Shown here: one piece after another, positions 16,209 through 26,596 of the stretch
Layout of the letters: each line of letters starts with the position of its first letter
How positions within the stretch are numbered: position 1 is the first letter of the stretch
Position numbers and translations under genes: made by a program
Origin: Brevibacterium permense
GTDB lineage: Bacteria > Actinomycetota > Actinomycetes > Actinomycetales > Brevibacteriaceae
Assembly (NCBI RefSeq): GCF_025506275.1
Contig: NZ_QYCP01000092.1
Location: 62,001-126,000, forward strand
Direction of reading: 5' to 3'
Length of the DNA stretch: 64,000 nucleotides
The notes under the pieces: model-generated
Database searches by the model: none
What the model saw: the letters and a program-made list of their open reading frames with translations, nothing else
What the model was told of the DNA's origin: nothing

Positions 16209-18854
16209 TCAGTCCTGGTCGACGAAGTCGATCGAGGCAATGGTGATCTCCTCGCCGGCTTCCTCGGTGCTCAGGGACTTGATACGGCCCGCGGCCTTGA
16301 GGTCGCTTTCAGCCGCCGTGATCGCGGAGACGACGGCGTCCGGCGCCTGAATGGTCACGGAAGCGACCTCGGTCTTCTGCGATACCTTGGCCTCGGTTTT
16401 CGTGCGGCGGATCTCGGTCAGTGCGGCTGCCACCGAGGCCAGCAGCTCGGGATCGACGGACGATTCCGGATGGCTCAGCGCCTCATCTGCCGGCCACGGC
16501 GCACGGTGGACCGAACCGGTGCGCCACCAGGACCAGACCTCTTCGGTGACGAACGGAGTGAACGGAGCGAACAGACGCAGCAGGACATCCAGAGCAGCAG
16601 CCAAGGTGACGTGCGCCGACAGCTGATCATCTGATCCCGACGAGCCGTAGGAACGGTCCTTGACGAGCTCGACATAGTCATCGGTGAACTCCCAGAAGAA
16701 GCTCTCGGTCACACGCAGTGCATGAGAATAGTCGTAAGCGGCCATATGCTTCCCGGCCTGCTCGACGACCTCGGCAAGCTTCGCCAGCAGGGCCCGATCG
16801 AGATCGTGGGTGACGGCGCCGAGCTGACCGATGAGACCGGCATGCACTCCCTGTGCCAGAGCGAACTTCGATGCGTTGAGCAGCTTCATCGCCAGCCGAC
16901 GGCCGATCTGCATCTGCGTGACGTCATAAGCGGTGTCCGCACCGAGTTTCGCGCTGGCCGCCCAGTAGCGGACCGCGTCAGGACCGAATCCCGGCTTCGC
17001 CTCGCCGAGGATGTCCGACGGAACCACGACATTGCCCTTGGACTTCGACATCTTCTTCCGGTCCGGATCGAGGATCCACCCCGACAGGCCGGCATGCTTC
17101 CACGGTGCCGCATCGTTGAGCGAGTTCGCCCGGACCACGGTGGAGAACAGCCAAGTGCGGATGATGTCGTGTCCCTGTGGACGCAGGTCGAAGGGGAAGA
17201 CCTTGTCGAAGAACTCCTCGTCACGCGACCAGCCGCCGAGCAGCTGCGGCGTCAGCGACGACGTGGCCCAGGTGTCGAGGACATCCGGGTCTGCGGTGAA
17301 TCCGCCGGGCACATCACGCTGGTCGTCGGTGAAGCCGGCAGGAGCCTCGGCGATGGGGTCACACGGAAGCGACTCGGGCACGATCGGGTCATCGTAATCG
17401 GGCTGGCCATCAGCGTCGAGGCGGTACCACAGAGGAATCGGGACACCGAAGAACCTCTGCCGGGAGACAAGCCAGTCGCCGTTGAGGTTCTCCACCCAGT
17501 TCTCATAGCGGGAGCGCATGTACGCCGGATGCCATTCGATCTCGCGACCGCGGGCGATGAGCGCATCCCGCAGCTCGGCCGACCGCCCGCCGTTGCGGAT
17601 GTACCACTGACGGCTGGTGACGACCTCGAGCGGCTTGTCGCCCTTTTCGTAGAACGGGACCGGATGCGTGATCGGCTCGATCTCACCGATGAGGTCACCG
17701 GAGTCGATGAGCATCTGCGCAATGTCCTTGCGCGCAGAGAACGTCGTCTTTCCTGCCAGTGCCTCATAGTTGGCCACAGCATCGGACTTCGGTGAGTTCG
17801 CGATCCACTCGGGCACCTCGAGGTTGAGGCGGCCGCCGCGGTTGATCACCGCACGGGTCGGCAGATCGAGTTCACGCCACCACGTGACGTCGGTGAGGTC
17901 GCCGAAGGTGCAGACCATAGCGATGCCGGTGCCCTTATCGGACTTCGCAAGCTCATGGGCGCGGATCTCGACGCTGACACCGAAGAGCGGCGAAACGACA
18001 TTCGTGCCGAACAGGGAGGCGTAGCGTTCGTCATCGGGATGGGCGACGAGCGCCACGACAGCGGGAATGAGCTCCGGACGCGAGGTGAGGATGATGATCG
18101 GTTCCGCCGAGGTGTCGGCCTGGCCATCAGCGCCCTCGGGGAAGAACTTCACCTTGTGGTACGCGCCTTCGCGCTCACGATCCTCGAGTTCGGCCTGAGC
18201 CACAGCAGTGCCGAAGGTGACGTCCCACATGGTCGGGGCGTCCTGCGAATAGGCATGCCCGTTCTTCAGATCGGTGAGGAAGGCCCGCTGGCTCACCGCA
18301 CGCGAATCGTCATCGATCGTGCGGTAGGTGTACTTCCAATCCACGGACAGTCCGGTGGATCGGAAGAGGTCTTCGAACACCTTCTCGTCCTCGGCGGAGA
18401 GCTTCTCGCACAGTTCGATGAAGTTCTGGCGGGAGACCTTGACGAAGTCGCGCGAATTCTTCGGCGCCTTCTCCGGCGGCTGGAAGTCCGGGTCGTAGGG
18501 CTGGCCGGGATCGCAGGTGACTCCGTAGTAGTTCTGCACGCGACGTTCGGTCGGCAGGCCGTTGTCGTCCCAGCCGAGAGGATAGAACACGTTCTTGCCG
18601 GTCATCCGCTGATAGCGGGCGATGATGTCGGTCTGGGTGTAGGAGAACACGTGTCCGACATGCAGCGACCCCGAGGCGGTCGGCGGGGGAGTGTCGATCG
18701 AGTAGACCTGCTCGCGATCGGTGTCGACGTCGAAGGCGTAGACGTTCTGCTCGCTCCACGCGGCGTCCCATTTGTCCCGCAGCCCCTCGAGGGCCGGCTT
18801 GTCAGGAAGGTTCACTGACTCGTGCGTCGAGTCCGAAAAGGCAGGTGTGTTCAT
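16209..18854 (-). CDS. valS: Valyl-tRNA synthetase
   Basis: An 881-residue class I synthetase charging tRNA-Val. The HIGH motif appears as HVGH in ASGSLHVGHVFSYTQTD and the KMSKS loop as KKMSKSKGNVV. The core text WDDNGLPTERRVQNYYGV is the ValRS type found in many Actinobacteria. The editing domain lies between them, the anticodon-binding helices after KMSKS, and a short C-terminal coiled-coil arm ends the protein. The ATG at 18854 (MNTPAFSDS) was chosen although the frame stays open 279 bases upstream; that stretch is low-complexity repeat DNA and does not resemble ValRS. Confidence 0.95.
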   Translation of the reverse strand: MNTPAFSDSTHESVNLPDKPALEGLRDKWDAAWSEQNVYAFDVDTDREQVYSIDTPPPTASGSLHVGHVFSYTQTDIIARYQRMTGKNVFYPLGWDDNGLPTERRVQNYYGVTCDPGQPYDPDFQPPEKAPKNSRDFVKVSRQNFIELCEKLSAEDEKVFEDLFRSTGLSVDWKYTYRTIDDDSRAVSQRAFLTDLKNGHAYSQDAPTMWDVTFGTAVAQAELEDREREGAYHKVKFFPEGADGQADTSAEPIIILTSRPELIPAVVALVAHPDDERYASLFGTNVVSPLFGVSVEIRAHELAKSDKGTGIAMVCTFGDLTDVTWWRELDLPTRAVINRGGRLNLEVPEWIANSPKSDAVANYEALAGKTTFSARKDIAQMLIDSGDLIGEIEPITHPVPFYEKGDKPLEVVTSRQWYIRNGGRSAELRDALIARGREIEWHPAYMRSRYENWVENLNGDWLVSRQRFFGVPIPLWYRLDADGQPDYDDPIVPESLPCDPIAEAPAGFTDDQRDVPGGFTADPDVLDTWATSSLTPQLLGGWSRDEEFFDKVFPFDLRPQGHDIIRTWLFSTVVRANSLNDAAPWKHAGLSGWILDPDRKKMSKSKGNVVVPSDILGEAKPGFGPDAVRYWAASAKLGADTAYDVTQMQIGRRLAMKLLNASKFALAQGVHAGLIGQLGAVTHDLDRALLAKLAEVVEQAGKHMAAYDYSHALRVTESFFWEFTDDYVELVKDRSYGSSGSDDQLSAHVTLAAALDVLLRLFAPFTPFVTEEVWSWWRTGSVHRAPWPADEALSHPESSVDPELLASVAAALTEIRRTKTEAKVSQKTEVASVTIQAPDAVVSAITAAESDLKAAGRIKSLSTEEAGEEITIASIDFVDQD

Positions 18855-18872
18855 AATTGCTGATTTTCTCAC

Positions 18873-18902
18873 CCGGTTCGCGATCGGCCAAACCGGTTCG
18901 CG
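18873..18902. repeat. Direct repeat CCGGTTCGCG upstream of valS
   Basis: The 10-mer CCGGTTCGCG occurs at 18873-18882 and 18893-18902, a 20-base period (about two helical turns), within 50 bases of the valS start. Confidence 0.5.
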
Positions 18903-18924
18903 CCCGTGGCCGCGCGAAGTCCCA

Positions 18925-18972
18925 CCGGAGCTCGAGTGCAGCACTCGCCCGGAGCTTGAGTGCAGCACTCGC
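18925..18972. repeat. Two tandem 24-bp repeats, each with a 13-bp palindrome
   Basis: Copies 18925-18948 and 18949-18972 differ at one base. Each holds the perfect palindrome GAGTGC-A-GCACTC (18934-18946 and 18958-18970). They lie in the divergent space between valS and the acyltransferase gene and could bind a dimeric regulator as two adjacent sites. The half-site resembles CIRCE but the geometry does not fit it. Confidence 0.6.
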
Positions 18973-19063
18973 GCCTCGACTGCCCAGTCCGACAGCGTGG
19001 GACGGCTCACACCCTGAAGGCGCAGTGAGTCGCCTGAGCCGCGGGCAATGACATCATGGACAC

Positions 19064-20293
19064 ATGGCGCCCTTGGACCGAATTCCGGCAGAGAATCCGC
19101 CGCCCACGTCGACCGCCTGGATGAATCCGGCACGTGCGATCGCGATCATCGCCGTCGTAGCCATCCATTCCCTGGGCACCGTCGTCGAAGAGAACTTCGC
19201 GAGTATGGGGCCCGACTGGTGGCTGGCCAACACCATCGACTCCGCCTGCCGGTGGTCGGTGCCCGTGTTCATCATGATCTCCGGGGCTCTGGCCCTCGAC
19301 CCCGACCGGGGCGGCAAACCGCGGAAGTTCCTGTCCAAACGTGTCTGGCGAATCGGCATCCCCCTCGTGTTCTGGACAGTCGTGTACGTTCTGTTCCGCC
19401 GCTACTACCTGCAGCCCGACGATGACACCTGGAACCCGGGCATTGCGATCCTCACCGGATCGCCCTTCGTTCAGCTCTACTTCCTCTACGTCCTTGCCGG
19501 TCTGACCCTGCTCACTCCGTTCTTCCGCCTGCTGAGCGTGCACGGGTCCCGCCGTCTGCAGTGGGGGACCGGTCTGATCTTCCTCGGCATCGGCATGGCC
19601 GACCAGTGGGTGTCGATGGTCTTCGACGTCGGCGAAGCCAATATCGCCACCCGGTTCCTGCCGATGGCCGGTTTCTACATCCTCGGCTGGGTGCTGCGCG
19701 ATATCGTGCTCTCGGTCAGAGGCGCAGTCCTGGCGTGGGTCAGCTTCATCATCGCGGTCGCCGGAACCGCGGTCTGGGCCGGTCTGGGACCGGGTGAGAA
19801 ACCGTGGATGTTCCCGTACGAGTATCTCGCCCCAGGAGTCGTCCTCGCTTCCATAGCCGCCTACCTCCTCCTGCATTTCCATCTGCGCGAAGGTTTCGGA
19901 CTGCTGCATCGTTTCTACCCGTATTCCTTTGGTGTGTTCCTCCTCCATCCGCTCCTGCTCTACCCGGTGCGCAATGCCATGGGCCTTCCGGACACCGTGC
20001 CAGGCGTTCTTCTCCACGCCGTGATCATGCCGATCGCCTATGCGATCATCTGCGCCGCCATCACCTGGGTGGCGGTGAAGGTCCCCGGCTTCCGTGCCGT
20101 CTTCGGCGAAGGCGGGCCCCGCAACCCGCATACTCGACCGAGCGTGAAGAAACACCGACCTGGGGCGAAGGGATCCCCGACCGTCACGACGACCCCGGAA
20201 GAAGCGGCTCCGTCCGATCCCGCCCGGAGCCGACCGATCGAGACCCACCTCGGCTCAGAAGACGCCGCTCGCGGCCGAGAGCCGACTCCGTAG
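19064..20293 (+). CDS. Acyltransferase family 3 membrane protein
   Basis: A 409-residue integral membrane protein of the acyltransferase_3 family, with about ten hydrophobic segments. Family features are NPARAIAIIAVVAIHSLG near residue 21 with the conserved His, and the SVPVFIMISGALAL block. These enzymes move acyl groups, often acetyl or succinyl, onto cell-surface sugars; acceptor and donor are not predictable here. The last 70 residues are charged, Pro-rich and probably cytoplasmic. It is divergent from valS and followed after 79 bases by the SDR gene. Confidence 0.8.
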   Translation: MAPLDRIPAENPPPTSTAWMNPARAIAIIAVVAIHSLGTVVEENFASMGPDWWLANTIDSACRWSVPVFIMISGALALDPDRGGKPRKFLSKRVWRIGIPLVFWTVVYVLFRRYYLQPDDDTWNPGIAILTGSPFVQLYFLYVLAGLTLLTPFFRLLSVHGSRRLQWGTGLIFLGIGMADQWVSMVFDVGEANIATRFLPMAGFYILGWVLRDIVLSVRGAVLAWVSFIIAVAGTAVWAGLGPGEKPWMFPYEYLAPGVVLASIAAYLLLHFHLREGFGLLHRFYPYSFGVFLLHPLLLYPVRNAMGLPDTVPGVLLHAVIMPIAYAIICAAITWVAVKVPGFRAVFGEGGPRNPHTRPSVKKHRPGAKGSPTVTTTPEEAAPSDPARSRPIETHLGSEDAARGREPTP

Positions 20294-20296
20294 ACT
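20291..20296 (+). promoter_or_regulatory. -10 box before the SDR gene
   Basis: TAGACT, immediately after the acyltransferase stop, fits TANNNT and predicts a start near 20303, about 70 bases before the SDR ATG. Confidence 0.45.
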
Positions 20297-20372
20297 GTGA
20301 CCCGAACAGGAGAACCCCGCTTCCGGAATCCAGACTCAAACCCGCCGACAGACCCGACAGAGGAGAACACAG

Positions 20373-21128
20373 ATGGAAAAGCTCAGAGCAGTAGTCACAG
20401 GAGCCAGTTCCGGAATCGGTGCGGCCACGGTCCGACAGCTGCGCGAGCAGGGCTGGGACGTCGTCGCCGTGGCCCGCCGTGAGGACAAACTCAAGGCCCT
20501 CGCCGAGGAGACCGGAGCCGAATACATCGTCGCCGACCTCACCGATGACGCCGCTGTGGCGTCCATGGCCGAACAGGTGCTCGCCGGCGGAGTCGTCCAT
20601 TCCCTCGTGGCCAATGCTGGTGCCGCCTTCGGAACCGACACCGTCGCCGAGGCATCGGTCGACGGGTGGCGGGACATGTTCGACATCAACGTCCTCGGCG
20701 CCCTGCGCGTCGTCAAGGCACTGCTTCCGGCCCTCATCGATTCCGGTCGCGGGGACATCGTCGTCATGTCCTCGACCGCGGGCCATCAGGCCTATGAAGG
20801 CGGCGGTGGCTACGTCGCTGCGAAGCACGGCACCCATTCGATGGCAGCGACCCTGCGCCTCGAGCTCGCCGGCGAACCCGTGCGCGTCATCGAGATCGCA
20901 CCAGGAATGGTCGCTACCGACGAGTTCACCTTCAAGCGCGTCGGTGGTGATGAGTCGAAGGCTGCGAAGGTCTACGAAGGCGTCGAGAACCCGCTGACCG
21001 CGGACGACGTCGCCGACGCCGTCGTCTACACGCTCACCCGGCCCCACCATTTCAACGTCGATCTCATGGTCATCCGACCGATCGCCCAGGCCGCTCAGCA
21101 CAAGGTCGCCCGCAACCGGGGACTGTGA
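20373..21128 (+). CDS. Short-chain dehydrogenase/reductase
   Basis: A 251-residue NAD(P)-dependent oxidoreductase. The cofactor motif TGASSGIG is at residues 9-16, the NAG motif in VANAGAAF, and the catalytic Ser (STAGH) and YVAAK (Tyr-x3-Lys) are in place. An Arg after the second strand (VARREDK) suggests NADP preference. The PG motif follows as EIAPGMV. It belongs to the YdfG-like classical SDR group, whose members reduce small 3-hydroxy or carbonyl compounds; the true substrate is unknown. It lies between the acyltransferase and the ileS T-box. Confidence 0.85.
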   Translation: MEKLRAVVTGASSGIGAATVRQLREQGWDVVAVARREDKLKALAEETGAEYIVADLTDDAAVASMAEQVLAGGVVHSLVANAGAAFGTDTVAEASVDGWRDMFDINVLGALRVVKALLPALIDSGRGDIVVMSSTAGHQAYEGGGGYVAAKHGTHSMAATLRLELAGEPVRVIEIAPGMVATDEFTFKRVGGDESKAAKVYEGVENPLTADDVADAVVYTLTRPHHFNVDLMVIRPIAQAAQHKVARNRGL

Positions 21129-21155
21129 GCACCCACGGCTCCTGACCGGGGCCGC

Positions 21156-21186
21156 CTCGGCGAGGGAGATCCCCCGCGCCGCCGAG
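21156..21186 (+). terminator. Possible terminator after the SDR gene
   Basis: A 7-bp stem CTCGGCG/CGCCGAG with a 17-base GC-rich loop, 28 bases after the stop. There is no T-tract, so this is weak. Confidence 0.35.
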
Positions 21187-21210
21187 TGGTCTCGGGCGGA
21201 GTCGACGGTA

Positions 21211-21440
21211 TACGATTGTCTTGCGTCGATCCGGCTATCACCGGGGAGCATCCGGAAGAACGGAACAAGCGTTCGAAACGCTGCGTTCTCAGTAGACCCG
21301 GACGGGTGGACCCGTCATCGTCTGAGTGAATGAGCGATCCGCTGACCGACCTGAACAGGTCGGACTGCGGATAAGCGAGGTGGTACCGCGGCAGACTGTC
21401 GTCCTCGTGACAGTGACCGCAGTGACCCAGAAGGACGCTC
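21211..21440 (+). promoter_or_regulatory. Translational T-box riboswitch of ileS
   Basis: A -10 box TACGAT (21211-21216) starts a leader with a very short Stem I. The specifier loop CCGG-CTATCA-CCGG exposes the Ile codon ATC at 21237-21239. The conserved T-box GGTGGTACCGCG is at 21379-21390 and can pair with the uncharged tRNA-Ile acceptor end. Instead of a terminator, GTCCT (21401-21405) can pair with AGGAC (21432-21436), which overlaps the ribosome binding site. Uncharged tRNA-Ile is thus expected to free the site and raise IleRS translation, as known for actinobacterial ileS leaders. Confidence 0.92.
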
Positions 21441-24400
21441 ATGACTCAGCCTCTCTATCCCAAGGTTTCGACCTCGACCTTCGGACTCTCGTCGTCCCCG
21501 AACTTCCCTGCCATCGAAGACGCTGTGCTGCGCTACTGGCAGGAGGACGACACCTTCAAGGCGTCGATCGCCCAGCGCGATGCCGGCGAGAACGGCGAGA
21601 ACGAATTCGTCTTCTACGACGGCCCTCCCTTCGCCAACGGCCTGCCCCACTACGGACACCTGCTCACCGGCTACGTCAAGGATGTCGTCCCGCGCTTCCA
21701 GACGATGCGCGGCAAGAAGGTCGACCGCCGCTTCGGCTGGGACACCCATGGCCTGCCGGCCGAGCTCGAAGCCGAACGTCAGCTGGGTATCACCGACAAG
21801 TCCGAGATCGGCCGCATGGGACTGGCCGCATTCAACGACGCCTGCCGCTCCTCGGTGCTGCGCTACACCCAGGAATGGGAAGAATATGTGACCCGTCAGG
21901 GCCGGTGGGTCGACTTCGACAACGACTACAAGACGCTCAACGTCGAATACATGGAAAGCGTCATCTGGGCGTTCAAACAGCTCTGGGACAAAGGGCTCGT
22001 CTACGAGGGCTACCGCGTGCTTCCGTACTGCTGGAAGGACGAGACGCCTCTGTCGAACCATGAGCTGCGCATGGACGACGACGTGTACAAGATGCGTCAG
22101 GATCCGGCCGTGACCCTCGGATACAAACTCAAGGACTCAGACGAGTGGGTCCTCATCTGGACGACGACCCCGTGGACGGTTCCGTCGAACCAGGCCGTGG
22201 CCGTCAACCCGGAGATCCCGCTCGTCGCAGTGATCCCCGGAGAAGACGGAGCCGAAGAACTTCAGGGCAAGACCCTCATCCTCGCCGAGGCGCGCCTGGG
22301 TGCCTATGCCCGTGAACTCGGTGCCGAACCGCAGGTTCTGCGCACCTTCCCCGGCAGCGAACTCGTCGGCGCATCCTACGAACCTCCGTTCCCGTACTTC
22401 GAGGGCCGTCAGGAGGAGTTCGGCGAGAACATGCACACGATCCTGGCCGCGGACTTCGTCACCGTCGAAGACGGCACGGGAATCGTCCACCAGTCACCCG
22501 CCTTCGGTGAAGAGGACAAGGAGCTCACCGACTCCTACGGAATCACCGCCGCCCGTCCCGTCGACGACGCCGGTCGCTTTGATACGACCGTTCCCGACTA
22601 TGCCGGCCAGCAGGTCTTCGACGCCAACAAGGCGATCATCAAGGACCTGCGCAACCACACGGGTCCGATGGAATCGCGGGGTGCTCTGCTGGTCCGCCAC
22701 GAATCCTACGAGCACTCCTACCCGCACTGCTGGCGCTGCCGGAACCCGCTGATCTACCGTGCGGTGTCCTCCTGGTTCGTCCGCGTCACCGAGTTCAAGG
22801 ACCGCATGGTCGAACTCAACGAGCAGATCAACTGGGTGCCCGACAACGTCAAGCACGGACAGTTCGGCAAATGGCTCGAGAACGCCCGCGACTGGTCGAT
22901 CTCGCGCAACCGCTTCTGGGGCTCGCCGATCCCCGTGTGGGTCTCCTCCGATCCGGCCTACCCGCGCACCGACGTCTACGGCTCCCTGGCCGAGATCGAA
23001 GCCGACTTCGGACGTCTGCCGCGCAACGACTCCGGAGACGTCGACCTCCACCGCCCGTGGGTCGATGACCTCACCCGCCCGAACCCGGATGACCCCACCG
23101 GAAAGTCGGTGATGCAGCGCATCCCGGAGATCTTCGACGTATGGTTCGACTCCGGTTCGATGAGCTACGCCCAGGTGCACTATCCGTTCGAGAACTCCGA
23201 ATGGTTCGACAACCACTTCCCGGCCGACTTCATCGTCGAATACGTGGGACAGACCCGCGGCTGGTTCTACCTGCTGCACGTTCTGGCCACAGCGATCTTC
23301 GACCGTCCCGCATTCACGAACTGCATCTCCCATGGCATCGTGCTCGGCTCGGACGGGCAGAAGATGTCGAAGTCCCTGCGCAACTACCCCGATGTCAACG
23401 AGGTCTTCAACCGCGACGGCTCGGATGCCATGCGCTGGTTCCTCATGGCTTCGTCCATCCTGCGCGGCGGCAATCTCGTCGTCACCGAACAGGGCATCCG
23501 CGACGGTGTCCGTCAGGTCGTGCTCCCGCTGTGGAACACATGGCAGTTCTTCGCCACCTACTCCAACGCGGCCGATGGTCCAGCGGGGGAGAAGACCGGC
23601 TATCAGGCACAGTCCCGCTACGACTCGTCCCAGGTCCTCGACCGGTACCTCCTGGCCAAGACGCACGACCTCATCACCGAGTTCGCCGAAGCGATGGAAG
23701 GCCTCGACATCTGGGCGGCATGCGAACTCGTGCGCAGCTACCTCGACATGCTCACGAACTGGTATGTGCGTCGTTCGCGTCGCCGGTTCTGGGACGGCGG
23801 CACCGACACGCATGAGTCCTTCGACGTGTTCTATACCTGCCTGGAGGCATTCTGCCGTGTGGCCGCACCCCTGCTGCCGTTCACGGTCGAAGAGATCTAT
23901 CGCGGACTGACCGGGCAGCGGTCGGTGCACCTGGCCGACTACCCGGACGCCGAGGCGTTCCCTGCCGACGCCGACCTCGTCGCGGAGATGGACCTCACCC
24001 GCGATATCTGCTCAACGGCCTCCTCGGTGCGAAAGGCCAACCAGCTGCGGGTGCGCCTGCCGCTGTCGCAGCTGACCGTCGCCACCGACACGGACCTGAG
24101 CTCCGACTTCACCGAGATCATCGCCGATGAGCTCAATGTGCGTACCGTCGAGGTCCTCGACGTCGCCGAGGCGGAGGCCGCCGGATTCTCCCTGTCACAG
24201 AATCTCGTCGTCAACGCCCGTGCCGCCGGACCCCGTCTGGGCAAACGGGTCCAGCAGGTCATCAAGGCTTCGAAGTCCGGCGACTGGTCCGTCACCGACG
24301 GCACCGTCGTGAGCGGCGGAATCGAACTCGTCGACGGGGAGTACACCGTCGAATCCGTGGCCGAATCCGGTACCGAGGGCATGGAGCTCGCGGCTCTCGA

Positions 24401-24704
24401 TTCCGGCTTCCTTGCCCTCGACACGCGGGTCACACCCGAGCTCGAGGCCGAGGGCATGGCACGTGATGCCGTGCGCGCCATCCAGGGCATCCGCAAGCAG
24501 CTCGATCTCGACATCTCCGACCGGATCGCCGTGACCGTCGAAGCCGGCACCGAGGTGGTCGCCGCGCTCGAGCCTCACATCGACCTCATCGCCGGTGAGA
24601 CCCTGACGACCACTCTGAACTTCGGCCCGGTCGCGGCCGATGCCGAGGTCTTCAGCCCCGAAGAGCTCCCCGGCGGCACCCGTCTGGCGGTGAAGCGGGC
24701 ATGA
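21441..24704 (+). CDS. ileS: Isoleucyl-tRNA synthetase, long (type 2-like) form
   Basis: A 1087-residue class I synthetase charging tRNA-Ile. The HIGH motif is HYGH in [17 protein letters not shown], the Rossmann core has [14 protein letters not shown], and the KMSKS loop reads [14 protein letters not shown]. The editing domain sits in the insertion between them. Length and the KMSKSLRNY form agree with the eukaryote-like IleRS2 group, members of which are often less sensitive to mupirocin. The last 60 residues form a small extra C-terminal domain. Its stop overlaps the folC start by 4 bases (ATGA). Confidence 0.95.
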   Translation: MTQPLYPKVSTSTFGLSSSPNFPAIEDAVLRYWQEDDTFKASIAQRDAGENGENEFVFYDGPPFANGLPHYGHLLTGYVKDVVPRFQTMRGKKVDRRFGWDTHGLPAELEAERQLGITDKSEIGRMGLAAFNDACRSSVLRYTQEWEEYVTRQGRWVDFDNDYKTLNVEYMESVIWAFKQLWDKGLVYEGYRVLPYCWKDETPLSNHELRMDDDVYKMRQDPAVTLGYKLKDSDEWVLIWTTTPWTVPSNQAVAVNPEIPLVAVIPGEDGAEELQGKTLILAEARLGAYARELGAEPQVLRTFPGSELVGASYEPPFPYFEGRQEEFGENMHTILAADFVTVEDGTGIVHQSPAFGEEDKELTDSYGITAARPVDDAGRFDTTVPDYAGQQVFDANKAIIKDLRNHTGPMESRGALLVRHESYEHSYPHCWRCRNPLIYRAVSSWFVRVTEFKDRMVELNEQINWVPDNVKHGQFGKWLENARDWSISRNRFWGSPIPVWVSSDPAYPRTDVYGSLAEIEADFGRLPRNDSGDVDLHRPWVDDLTRPNPDDPTGKSVMQRIPEIFDVWFDSGSMSYAQVHYPFENSEWFDNHFPADFIVEYVGQTRGWFYLLHVLATAIFDRPAFTNCISHGIVLGSDGQKMSKSLRNYPDVNEVFNRDGSDAMRWFLMASSILRGGNLVVTEQGIRDGVRQVVLPLWNTWQFFATYSNAADGPAGEKTGYQAQSRYDSSQVLDRYLLAKTHDLITEFAEAMEGLDIWAACELVRSYLDMLTNWYVRRSRRRFWDGGTDTHESFDVFYTCLEAFCRVAAPLLPFTVEEIYRGLTGQRSVHLADYPDAEAFPADADLVAEMDLTRDICSTASSVRKANQLRVRLPLSQLTVATDTDLSSDFTEIIADELNVRTVEVLDVAEAEAAGFSLSQNLVVNARAAGPRLGKRVQQVIKASKSGDWSVTDGTVVSGGIELVDGEYTVESVAESGTEGMELAALDSGFLALDTRVTPELEAEGMARDAVRAIQGIRKQLDLDISDRIAVTVEAGTEVVAALEPHIDLIAGETLTTTLNFGPVAADAEVFSPEELPGGTRLAVKRA

Positions 24705-26194
24705 CCGAGGACAACACCCCGATCGACGGGCCCCTCCCGGACGTGGACCCCACCTCCGACATGGAACCGCAGAGCGTGGACGAAGAAGCTTCGGAGCCTC
24801 TTCCCGGACCGGTCGTCGATGAGGCCACTCGGGCCGAGCTCGCCCGGGTCTATGCCCTGCTGTTGGCCCGGGCGGGGGAGACGCAGGTCGAGCTGCGCCT
24901 CGATGCGACTCGGCGGGCGTGTGAGATCCTCGGCGATATCCACACTGCGGCCCCGACGATCACGATCACGGGCACGAATGGGAAGACGTCGACGGCCCGG
25001 ATGATCGATTCGCTCATCTCCGCTCATGAGCTCCGGGTCGGCCGGTTCACCAGTCCGCACCTGCATTCGGTGACCGAACGGATCTCCGTGGACGGCGCCC
25101 CCGTGTCCGCTCACGCCTTCGTGCGCATCTATGACGAGATCGCCCCGTACCTCGAGATCGTCGATGCCCAGCTCGAGGCCGAAGGACGCGCGAAGCTCAC
25201 CTACTTCGAAGCGCTGACCGTGCTGGCCTTCGCCGTGTTCGCCGATGCTCCGGTCGATGTCGTCGTAACCGAGGTCGGCATGGGCGGACAATGGGATTCG
25301 ACGAACGTCGCCGATGCCCAGGTGTGCGTGTTCACGAAGATCGGTCTCGATCATCAGGCGTTCCTCGGCGACACCATCGAGGAGATCGCCGCGACCAAGG
25401 CTGGGATCCTCGATCGGAGCGTCGAGGACAGCCCGGCTCCCGAACCTGTTGCCGTGTCTGCTGTCCAGGACGAGGCCGCCCAGGCGGTCCTCGACGAGGA
25501 AGCCGCCCGCCGTGAGGTTCCGCTGGCCGCTGAGGAGCGGGACTTCCGTCTCCTCGAACGGCAGCGGGCCGTCGACGGTCAGCTCATCACGGTGCAGGGC
25601 CGCAGAGACGTCTACTCCGACCTGTTCCTGCCGCTGCACGGAATTCACCAGGCCCACAATGCCGCGGTCGCGATCGTCGCAGCCGAGGCCTTCCTGGGAG
25701 CCGAAGACAAGCCGCTCAATCAGGAGACGGTGGCCGAGGGGCTGGCCCGTGTGACGTCACCGGGCCGCGCGGAACTCCTGCGCACGGGACCGAGCGTCGT
25801 CGTCGACGGTGCCCATAACACGGATGCCGCGCATGTGCTGGCCGACACCCTCGCCGAGGCGTTCGACTTCGACTATGTCGTCATCGTGCTGGCGATGCTG
25901 GCGGACAAGGACAGCGACGGTGTCATCGAAGAGCTTCATCGCAGCGCAGATGTGTTCGTCGTCAGCGAGAATCTCAACTCCCGTGCGCTGCCGGCAGGCG
26001 ACCTCGCCGAGGCGGCGCGGGAATGGGTCGACGAGGATTCCGTCATCGTCGCCTCCGATCTCAATGCCGCTCTGATGAAAGCCATCGACCTGGCCAACAG
26101 CGTCGATGCGAAGAGTCCGGGGATCGTCGTCACCGGCTCCATCTACACAGTGGCCGAAGCGCGCCTGCTGCTCGGACGAGGGGAGGAACGATGA
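24701..26194 (+). CDS. folC: Bifunctional folylpolyglutamate/dihydrofolate synthase
   Basis: A 497-residue Mur-ligase-fold enzyme that adds glutamate to dihydropteroate and to folates. The ATP P-loop is [13 protein letters not shown] (about 88-100), the folate/Ω-loop region [11 protein letters not shown], and [15 protein letters not shown] is the FolC signature. [16 protein letters not shown] begins the C-terminal domain. The N-terminal 45 residues are acidic and probably disordered. Both ends overlap neighbours by 4 bases, so ileS-folC-DUF4233 are translationally coupled and the T-box promoter probably drives all three. Confidence 0.93.
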   Translation: MTEDNTPIDGPLPDVDPTSDMEPQSVDEEASEPLPGPVVDEATRAELARVYALLLARAGETQVELRLDATRRACEILGDIHTAAPTITITGTNGKTSTARMIDSLISAHELRVGRFTSPHLHSVTERISVDGAPVSAHAFVRIYDEIAPYLEIVDAQLEAEGRAKLTYFEALTVLAFAVFADAPVDVVVTEVGMGGQWDSTNVADAQVCVFTKIGLDHQAFLGDTIEEIAATKAGILDRSVEDSPAPEPVAVSAVQDEAAQAVLDEEAARREVPLAAEERDFRLLERQRAVDGQLITVQGRRDVYSDLFLPLHGIHQAHNAAVAIVAAEAFLGAEDKPLNQETVAEGLARVTSPGRAELLRTGPSVVVDGAHNTDAAHVLADTLAEAFDFDYVVIVLAMLADKDSDGVIEELHRSADVFVVSENLNSRALPAGDLAEAAREWVDEDSVIVASDLNAALMKAIDLANSVDAKSPGIVVTGSIYTVAEARLLLGRGEER

Positions 26195-26556
26195 AATCGA
26201 AGTACCCCGTTCTCTGCGGATCAATCCTCATCTGCGAGCTCGTCGTCGTCTACTTCGCCGTGCTCACGACATTCGGCTTGTCGGTGAAGTCAGCGCAGAC
26301 CCTGACCCTGGCGCAGCTGCTCATCGGTGCCTCGGTCATCGCAGTGTTGGCCATCATCGCCGTCATCCTGCTGCCGCGGCGGATCGGTGAGAAGCGTCCC
26401 GGTGTGATCATCGGCTGGGTCGTGCAGGGGCTGCTGCTGGCCTCCGGCTTCGTGCTCACCTCGATGTTCTTCGTCGCAGCGCTGTTCATCGCTCTGTGGG
26501 CCGTGGCCGTGTACTGGTCGGCTCGCATCGATCGTGAGGTCGCCGTGCGCGGCTGA
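26191..26556 (+). CDS. DUF4233-family membrane protein
   Basis: A 121-residue protein with four hydrophobic helices (about 8-28, 40-62, 71-92, 94-110) and short charged loops. It corresponds to the DUF4233 proteins found next to folC in most Actinobacteria; their function is unknown. The ATG at 26191 follows gaggggagg and overlaps the folC stop by 4 bases. Confidence 0.85.
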   Translation: MKSKYPVLCGSILICELVVVYFAVLTTFGLSVKSAQTLTLAQLLIGASVIAVLAIIAVILLPRRIGEKRPGVIIGWVVQGLLLASGFVLTSMFFVAALFIALWAVAVYWSARIDREVAVRG

Positions 26557-26568
26557 ACTGTGAGTACG

Positions 26569-26588
26569 CCGAGGCGGGAGCGCCTCGG
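26569..26588 (+). terminator. Hairpin between the DUF4233 gene and ndk
   Basis: CCGAGGCG and CGCCTCGG form an 8-bp stem around GGAG. It lies just before the ndk -10 box, so it may end the ileS operon. There is no T-tract. Confidence 0.45.
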
Positions 26589-26596
26589 TGCCCGGG

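Noticed and set aside
18934-18970. CIRCE element (HrcA site) upstream of valS
   Set aside because: The GCACTC and GAGTGC halves match the CIRCE core, but the spacer is 11 bases instead of 9, the flanking TTA/TAA are missing, and the halves are better explained as two tandem palindromes.
18855-19133. A valS start 279 bases further upstream
   Set aside because: The extra residues come from repeat DNA, overlap the divergent acyltransferase start and do not resemble any ValRS N-terminus.
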